Of a DNA stretch of 64,000 bases, positions 58,670 to 64,000 are shown one piece after another. Under the pieces are notes generated by a model. It made no database searches. It saw only the letters and a program-made list of their open reading frames with translations, and had not been told where the DNA came from. Source of the stretch: DAOUJW01 sp965261605 (lineage in GTDB: Bacteria; Chloroflexota; Dehalococcoidia; Lucifugimonadales; UBA2985); NCBI GenBank assembly GCA_965261605.1, contig OZ253466.1:868001-932000 (forward strand). Direction: 5' to 3'. Each line of letters opens with the position of its first letter. The first letter of the stretch is position 1. The position numbers and the translations under genes are program-made.

Positions 58670-60838
58670 ATGGCTAAGAATCTTGTTATAGTTGAGTCCC
58701 CGGCCAAGGCCAGGACCGTAGGAAGATTCCTGGGAGACGACTACAACGTCGTGGCCTCCCTGGGTCACGTGCGCGACCTTCCCCAGCGGGAGTTGGGCGT
58801 AGACGTAGACGACGGCTTCGCGCCCAGCTACGAGGTGATGGAGGACAAGAAGAAGCTGGTGCGGGACATACGGCGGGACTCAAAAGACGCCACCAACATC
58901 TACCTTGCCACCGACCCCGACCGCGAGGGGGAGGCCATTGCCTGGCACCTGGTGCACTCAGCGGGGCTGGAGAATAGGGCCCTCAAGCGAGTGGTCTTCC
59001 ACGAAATCACTGAGGACGCCCTCAAGGAGGCCTTTGAGCACCCCAGGGACATCGACCTGAACTTGGTCAACGCACAGCAGACGCGGCGCATCCTGGACAG
59101 GCTGGTGGGCTACAAGCTCAGCCCCGTCCTGTGGCGGAAGGTTGTGCACCACTACGCCCGGCGAAGGGCGCTGTCCGCGGGCCGCGTCCAGTCCGTGGCC
59201 CTGCGCCTCGTAGTGGACAGAGAGCGGGAGATACAGGCCTTCGTTCCCAAGGAGTACTGGACCATCGACGCTAACCTGGAGACGGCTGGACGCGCCTTCA
59301 AGGCGGGCCTCCACTCTATGCGCGGGCAGAAGGGCAGGCTGGAGATCCCGACGGAGGCGAACGCCGGAAAGCTGCTCGCCGACCTAGAGGGCGCTGCCTA
59401 CAAGATTTCCAGCGTCAAGACCCGGCAGATCCGGCAGAGGCCGGCCGCGCCTTTCACCACAAGCTCGCTCCAGCAGGAGGCGTGGCGGAAGCTGCGCTTC
59501 TCCACCAGCAAGACCATGATGCTCGCCCAGCAGCTCTACGAAGGGATGGACATGGGAGACGAGGGCTCGGTGGGGCTCATCACCTACATGCGAACCGACT
59601 CCACCACCCTCTCGTCCCAGGCCCTTCGCGAGGCGCAGGCGTACATTCGCAAGCAGTACGGCGCTGAGTACGCCCCCAAATCGCCCAGAACGTACAAAAC
59701 CAAGAGCAAGTCCGCACAGGAGGCCCACGAGGCCATACGGCCTACCTCCATTCCAAGAGACCCCGACAGCATCGCCAAGCAACTGTCCCGCGACCAGCTC
59801 AGGCTGTACGACCTGATTTGGAAACGCACCCTGGCCAGCCAGATGGCCGACGCCCTGCTGGACTCCACGTCCGTGGACATCGAGGCCTCCGCCACATCCG
59901 GCAACGCCTATGTGTTCAGGGCTACCGGGAGCGTCCTCAAGTTCCCCGGCTTTCGCCGGCTATACCTTGAAGACGTGGACGACTCCTCGGACGAGGGCGA
60001 CCAGGCCCTGCTGCCGGAGATGAAGGAGGACGACGTCCTGAAGTGCCTGGGGCTTGACCCGCGGCAGCATTTCACACAGCCTCCTCCCAGGTACACAGAG
60101 GCATCGATAGTGAAGACTCTTGAGGAGCAGGGGATCGGCAGGCCCAGCACATACGCACCCACCATTTCCACCATTCAGAATAGACACTACGTCACCAAGA
60201 CGGCCGGGCGCTTCACGCCCGCCGCCCTGGGCATCACAGTGTGCGACCTGCTCAACCAAAACTTTCCGAACATTATGGACGCGGGCTTCACCGCCCAGAT
60301 GGAGGAGGACCTGGACGAGATAGCCCAGGGCAGCCGCGAGTGGGTGCCCGTGCTCGGCGACTTCTACGAAGGCTTCAGCAAGTCCGTTGAAGAGGCAATG
60401 GACATCCCCAGGATGAAGGTCGAAGACGAGCTGACGGACCAGGTTTGCGAGGAGTGCGAGAGGCCAATGGCCATCAAGATGGGACGTTTCGGGCCATTTC
60501 TCTCCTGCACCGGCTTCCCGGAGTGCAGGAACAGCAAGCCCTACCGCATACCCACTGGGGCGAACTGCCCCCGCTGCGACGGCGATCTTGTGCAGAGGCG
60601 CGGCGGTAAGCGGGGCTCGACATTCTACGGCTGCTCCAACTACCCCACCTGCGACTTTTCCGTCAGGCAGCGCCCCCTGCCACAGCCATGCCCCGAGTGC
60701 GGAGCTCTGCTTCTGGCCTCCGGTCGGAATAGGGCGCGTTGCACTGCTTGCGACTTCCGGGGAGACGCCCCTGAATCGGAGCAGGAGCAGGACAAGGTCG
60801 AGGAAAAGGACAAGGTCGAGGTCGAGGTGGCCGTATGA
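58670..60838 (+). CDS. topA: DNA topoisomerase I
   Basis: 722-residue type IA topoisomerase relaxing negative supercoils. Toprim motif NLVIVESPAKARTVGRFLG and DPDREGEAIAWHL; the catalytic Tyr is in TYMRTDSTTLS. Three C-terminal four-Cys zinc ribbons are readable (CEECERPMAIKMGRFGPFLSC, CPRCDGDLVQRRGG, CPECGALLLASGRNRARCTAC) and a Lys/Glu-rich tail. It is followed by the Xer gene with a four-base ATGA overlap. Confidence 0.97.
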   Translation: MAKNLVIVESPAKARTVGRFLGDDYNVVASLGHVRDLPQRELGVDVDDGFAPSYEVMEDKKKLVRDIRRDSKDATNIYLATDPDREGEAIAWHLVHSAGLENRALKRVVFHEITEDALKEAFEHPRDIDLNLVNAQQTRRILDRLVGYKLSPVLWRKVVHHYARRRALSAGRVQSVALRLVVDREREIQAFVPKEYWTIDANLETAGRAFKAGLHSMRGQKGRLEIPTEANAGKLLADLEGAAYKISSVKTRQIRQRPAAPFTTSSLQQEAWRKLRFSTSKTMMLAQQLYEGMDMGDEGSVGLITYMRTDSTTLSSQALREAQAYIRKQYGAEYAPKSPRTYKTKSKSAQEAHEAIRPTSIPRDPDSIAKQLSRDQLRLYDLIWKRTLASQMADALLDSTSVDIEASATSGNAYVFRATGSVLKFPGFRRLYLEDVDDSSDEGDQALLPEMKEDDVLKCLGLDPRQHFTQPPPRYTEASIVKTLEEQGIGRPSTYAPTISTIQNRHYVTKTAGRFTPAALGITVCDLLNQNFPNIMDAGFTAQMEEDLDEIAQGSREWVPVLGDFYEGFSKSVEEAMDIPRMKVEDELTDQVCEECERPMAIKMGRFGPFLSCTGFPECRNSKPYRIPTGANCPRCDGDLVQRRGGKRGSTFYGCSNYPTCDFSVRQRPLPQPCPECGALLLASGRNRARCTACDFRGDAPESEQEQDKVEEKDKVEVEVAV

Positions 60839-61845
60839 CATTGTCTCCGGTGAAGGAGCAGGCCAACCTGCAGGAGTACAGGGACCACCTGCGCGGAGAG
60901 CGCAGCCTGTCCGAGTACACCGTCCGCAACTACCTGAACGATCTGGACCCGTTCTTCCAGTTCATGGAGGAGCAGGGGCTGGAATCCCCCTCCGATGTCG
61001 ATCGCGGCTTCCTGAGGCGCTACGTTGCCTGGCTCATGTCCAGCCGACCAATCCAAACGGGCCGATCCCAGATAATGCGGGGACATGAGAGGGCAAGCGT
61101 CACCAGGTCCCTGGCAGCCCTCCGCTCCTACTTCCGCTATCTAGTAAGTAGGGGAGTTGTGCCACCCAGCCCCCTGTGGAAGCGGGGCAGCCGCCAGTCC
61201 AGGGCGCTGATACCCAAGGCGGAGAAAACCCTCCCCCGTATCATGGGCAAGGAGGAGGTTGTGGACCTGCTGACCACGCCGGACAACCCTGAGACCAAGG
61301 ACAAGCCCAAGTCGCCGGCATTGCAGATTCGGGACAGGGCGATCCTGGAGATGCTATACGCCACCGGCCTGAGGGTGAGCGAGCTATCAGGGTTGGATAT
61401 GAAGGACGTGGATATGGAGCGCCGACGGCTTAGGACGATAGGCAAGGGATCCAAGGAGCGAGAGGTGGTCTTCGGCAGGCCGGCGCAAGAGGCCCTGGAG
61501 CGCTACATCAACGAGGGGCGTCCCAAGCTGGGCGATCGGAGAACCGACGCCCTATTCCTCAACCGCTTTGGCGGCCGTCTCACCAAGCGCTCGGTCCAGG
61601 AGATGGTCAAACGCTACAGCCTCCAGTCCACTGACACCAAGGTGCACCCGCACATGCTCAGGCACACTTTTGCGACGCATTTGCTGGATGGAGGCGCGGA
61701 CCTGCGCATCGTACAGGAGTTGCTTGGGCACTCATCCCCGGCCACCACCCAGATATACACCCATGTGAGCTTGGCCCAGTCCCGCAAGGAGTACCTGAAG
61801 GCACATCCAAGAGCCAGAGTCGATGAAGCCCCGGATACTCAGTAG
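60835..61845 (+). CDS. xerC: Tyrosine recombinase XerC/XerD type
   Basis: 336 residues. SAM-like N-terminal core-binding domain (QEYRDHLRGERSLSEYTVRNYLNDLDPF), then the catalytic domain with all active residues: Arg in YATGLRVSELSGL, Lys in GKGSKEREV, His-x2-Arg in HMLRHTFATHLLDGG, late His and the nucleophilic Tyr in TTQIYTHVSLAQ. Likely resolves chromosome dimers. Overlaps topA by four bases. Whether it is XerC- or XerD-like cannot be decided here, and a Xer pair member may be elsewhere. Confidence 0.92.
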   Translation: MTLSPVKEQANLQEYRDHLRGERSLSEYTVRNYLNDLDPFFQFMEEQGLESPSDVDRGFLRRYVAWLMSSRPIQTGRSQIMRGHERASVTRSLAALRSYFRYLVSRGVVPPSPLWKRGSRQSRALIPKAEKTLPRIMGKEEVVDLLTTPDNPETKDKPKSPALQIRDRAILEMLYATGLRVSELSGLDMKDVDMERRRLRTIGKGSKEREVVFGRPAQEALERYINEGRPKLGDRRTDALFLNRFGGRLTKRSVQEMVKRYSLQSTDTKVHPHMLRHTFATHLLDGGADLRIVQELLGHSSPATTQIYTHVSLAQSRKEYLKAHPRARVDEAPDTQ

Positions 61846-61884
61846 CCGGATTCGCCAAAATCACTATCGGAGCTAAATACTGCA

Positions 61885-62331
61885 TTGAGACTCCTGATAA
61901 TCAACGGGCCAAACCTGAACATGCTGGGGCAGCGCGACCCCGCCATCTATGGCTCCATGTCCCTGCACGACATAGAGGAGGCGGTGCAACGCCGCGCCCA
62001 GGAGCTTGGGACGGACGTGAGCTTCTTCCAGTCCAACAGCGAGGGATCGATCATTGACTACCTCCAGGCGCAGGCTCCCATCGCCAACGGGATAGTGATA
62101 AACCCGGGCGCGCTCACTCACTACGGCCTGACCCTGAGAGAGGCTCTGGTGGATACCGGGCTTCCCGTTGTAGAGGTTCACCTGTCCAACATATACGCCA
62201 GGGAAGAGTGGCGGCACCGCTCCGTGGTGGCTCCCGTGGCGGTGGGCCAGATAAGCGGCCTCAGCTGGAGGGGATACGTAGCCGCCCTGGAGTTCCTGAC
62301 GGCCAGAATAAACGAAGGAGCGACCGGATGA
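61885..62331 (+). CDS. aroQ: Type II 3-dehydroquinate dehydratase
   Basis: 148-residue dodecameric enzyme of the shikimate pathway. Start RLLIINGPNLNMLGQRDPAIYG includes the family signature; catalytic Tyr is in RDPAIYGSM and His in VHLSNIYAREEWRHRS. TTG start, with a weak Shine-Dalgarno (GGAG, 12 bases). It overlaps the next gene by four bases (ATGA) and is 39 bases after the Xer stop. aroA and tyrA lie at the other end of the window. Confidence 0.95.
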   Translation: MRLLIINGPNLNMLGQRDPAIYGSMSLHDIEEAVQRRAQELGTDVSFFQSNSEGSIIDYLQAQAPIANGIVINPGALTHYGLTLREALVDTGLPVVEVHLSNIYAREEWRHRSVVAPVAVGQISGLSWRGYVAALEFLTARINEGATG

Positions 62332-63413
62332 AAGCAAGGCTGGACAAGATAAGGGCCAAATTCGAGGAGACAGGCGTTGACGCCCTGATGATATCGTCCG
62401 AGGAGAACCGGCGATACCTGTCGGGATTTACAGGCTCGGCCGGTTCCCTCTTCATCACCGCAACGGATGCCGTGCTGTCCACGGACTTCCGCTACGTGGA
62501 GCAGGCCGGTCAGCAGTCTCCGGACTTTCGCGTACACCGCATGAGAGGTGGCGTTGAATGGCTCACCGGTCTCTTGGGCGAGCTGGGGATTCACCGCCTG
62601 GGTTTCGAGAGCCAGCACGTTACCGTTGCCTCCCACTCAGGCATCCTCAAGTCCATCAGCGAAAGCAGCCCCAGCCTGGACGTCTCTCTCGTGGCTACCT
62701 CCGGACTGGTGGAAGAGCTTCGCTCCGTGAAGGACCCCGAGGAGATGGCAATACTCACCAGAGCCATTGACATTGCAGACCAGGCCTTTGCCCAGGTTGC
62801 CCCGACCATCCGGCCAGGCCACACGGAGGTTGAGGTGGCGTGGATGCTGGAGAGGGCCATGAGAGAGCTTGGAGCGGAGTCGGTCTCCTTCGAGACCATT
62901 GTGGCAGCCGGGCCAAACGCCGCCCTGCCCCATCACAGGCCCGCGGACGTACCCATCCGCGAGGGCGAACCCTTGATAATCGACATGGGCGCCAAGTACC
63001 AGGGCTACTGCAGCGACCTCAGCCGCACCATCTGCCTGGGCCAGTATGACGACACCTTCCGCAAGATTTACGACACCGTTCTCGGAGCGCAGCTTACAGC
63101 GATTGCCACGGTGACCCAGGGCATGACCGCCGGGGACGCCGACGGGCTGGCGCGGTCGGTCATTGAGGAGGCGGGCTACGGCGACAACTTCGGCCACAGT
63201 CTGGGACACGGCGTCGGCCTAGCCGTCCACGAGCTGCCCGGCGTGGGGCCCAGCTCCACGATGGTGCTGGAGGACACAATGGCCTTCACCGTTGAACCCG
63301 GGATATACATCACCGGCTGGGGAGGCGTCCGCATCGAGGACGTGGTTGTGCTGGAGAACGGCAGGGCCAGGGTAATCAGCAAAGCCCCAAAGCAAGACAG
63401 AATCGGAGTATAG
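62328..63413 (+). CDS. pepP: Xaa-Pro peptidase, M24B family
   Basis: 361-residue aminopeptidase with the creatinase/pita-bread fold. Metal-binding residues sit in IIDMGAKYQGYCSDLSRT (two Asp), GHSLGHGVGLAVHELPGV (His) and MAFTVEPGIYITGWGGVRIEDV (Glu pair). The N-terminal domain starts LDKIRAKFEETGVDALMISS. ATG overlaps aroQ stop; GAAGGAG upstream. The aroQ-pepP-efp order is widely conserved. Confidence 0.95.
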   Translation: MKARLDKIRAKFEETGVDALMISSEENRRYLSGFTGSAGSLFITATDAVLSTDFRYVEQAGQQSPDFRVHRMRGGVEWLTGLLGELGIHRLGFESQHVTVASHSGILKSISESSPSLDVSLVATSGLVEELRSVKDPEEMAILTRAIDIADQAFAQVAPTIRPGHTEVEVAWMLERAMRELGAESVSFETIVAAGPNAALPHHRPADVPIREGEPLIIDMGAKYQGYCSDLSRTICLGQYDDTFRKIYDTVLGAQLTAIATVTQGMTAGDADGLARSVIEEAGYGDNFGHSLGHGVGLAVHELPGVGPSSTMVLEDTMAFTVEPGIYITGWGGVRIEDVVVLENGRARVISKAPKQDRIGV

Positions 63414-63414
63414 A

Positions 63415-63978
63415 ATGACCATCAGCTACAGTGATCTGAGAAGAGGCACAGTCATCGAACTAGAGGACGAGCCTTGGCAGGTTCTCGACTGGAAGCACAC
63501 CAAGATGCAGCAGCGGGCTCCCGTCCTCACCCTGAAGCTGCGCGCTCTGCGCACGGGACGCACTATGGAGCGCAACGTGCCGGGAAACCAGAAGCTCACC
63601 CTTGCAGAGGTGGACACCCGCGAGGCTCAGTACCTGTACAGCGACGGTGACCTCTACTATTTCATGGACACCCGCACCTTCGACCAGCACCCCCTCTCCA
63701 CCGACAGGCTGGGAGACGCCCTCCTGTACATCAAGGAGCAGGACCAGGTGGAGTTGGTTTTATACAAGGGAGACCCCATATCCGTGGAGCTGCCCACGTT
63801 CGTTGAACTTCGGGTGGAGGACACCCCTCCGGCGGCGAAGGGCAACACGGCCCAGGGGAGCACCAAGCCCGCCAAACTGGAGACTGGGTTGGACGTGCAG
63901 GTGCCCTTCTTCGTAAATGTGGGCGATGCGGTGAAGATAGACACTCGCTCGGGGGAGTACCTTGAAAGGGTGAGCTGA
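63415..63978 (+). CDS. efp: Elongation factor P
   Basis: 187 residues, three beta-barrel domains (KOW-like N-terminus, OB domains). It resolves polyproline stalls on the ribosome. The first-domain loop reads KHTKMQQRAPVLTLKLRAL; by ungapped alignment with the E. coli loop (KPGKG) the residue at the modified Lys34 position is Gln and the preceding Pro is Met, so lysylation as in E. coli is not expected. Start is one base after the peptidase stop. The conserved C-terminus (VQVPFFVNVGDAVKIDTRSGEYLERV) is intact. Confidence 0.95.
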   Translation: MTISYSDLRRGTVIELEDEPWQVLDWKHTKMQQRAPVLTLKLRALRTGRTMERNVPGNQKLTLAEVDTREAQYLYSDGDLYYFMDTRTFDQHPLSTDRLGDALLYIKEQDQVELVLYKGDPISVELPTFVELRVEDTPPAAKGNTAQGSTKPAKLETGLDVQVPFFVNVGDAVKIDTRSGEYLERVS

Positions 63979-63979
63979 G

Positions 63980-64000
63980 TTGCCCGTTTACTCCGTCAGC
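63980..64000 (+). CDS. Start of a further gene, possibly xseA (partial)
   Basis: A TTG one base after the efp stop opens a frame MPVYSVS that runs to the window end. The string VYSVS at an N-terminus is like exodeoxyribonuclease VII large subunits, but seven codons are too few to assign it. Confidence 0.3.

Overview
The window is a GC-rich bacterial chromosome segment, densely coded on both strands. Gene content points to the phylum Chloroflexota, most likely a Dehalococcoidia-like or SAR202-like lineage. The reasons are repeated family III (CaiB-type) CoA transferases next to acyl-CoA dehydrogenases, a small DTGA retropepsin-like protein, ADP-forming acyl-CoA synthetase subunits, non-mevalonate isoprenoid genes, and the style of dispersed short inverted repeats between genes. 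This assignment is inference; there is no rRNA, tRNA or other direct taxonomic marker in the window. Promoters resembling the sigma-70 consensus and clear Shine-Dalgarno sequences are readable in many places.

Layout. 1-6300: lexA (5' end cut by the window edge), an EVE-domain protein, an aldo/keto reductase, a zinc-ribbon protein, proS, and a queF plus queuosine-precursor transporter operon. 6275-10400 (minus): site-2 protease, tyrA, aroA, gmk, Rieske ferredoxin. 10700-17060: Nudix, selA, then fabF, folC and an SDR epimerase on the minus strand, and a YqeK-like HD protein. 17600-24800: two paralogous acyl-CoA dehydrogenases, a possible UDG-like protein, two CoA transferases, a retropepsin-like protein and a decayed copy of a CoA-transferase tail. 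24850-27430 is an accessory patch: a DUF262-HNH protein and a toxin-less RHH plus HicB-like pair behind nested palindromes. 27590-33230: a GldA/GldF/GldG-type ABC operon ending with a DUF4340 protein and cinA. 33400-38830 (minus): coaE, a NorQ/CbbQ-type AAA ATPase, a Nudix hydrolase and a 1095-residue vWA protein. 38903-40102: a complete ISAs1-family insertion sequence with 17-bp inverted repeats, a 10-bp target duplication and a frameshifted transposase. 40170-46700: a phosphotransferase-fold protein, a DUF255 (YyaL) protein, a membrane protein, ispG and an enoyl-CoA hydratase. 47090-49360: a DNA methyltransferase fused to an HNH nuclease domain, with a helical partner gene. 49380-52470 (minus): cdsA, dxr, rseP. 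52810-55015: beta and alpha subunits of an ADP-forming acyl-CoA synthetase. 55360-57384: an arsenic operon (ArsR fused to an LMW phosphatase, an aquaporin, ArsC). 57500-64000: dprA, topA, a Xer recombinase, aroQ, an M24 peptidase, efp and the first codons of what may be xseA.

Most of the window is core metabolism and information processing. The parts that deserve a second look are the methyltransferase-HNH fusion and its helical neighbour, the DUF262-HNH patch with the toxin-less antitoxin-like pair, the ArsR-phosphatase fusion within an aquaporin-type arsenic operon, the NorQ/NorD-like pair with no visible client, and the very clean IS insertion. I saw no CRISPR array, rRNA, tRNA or prophage.
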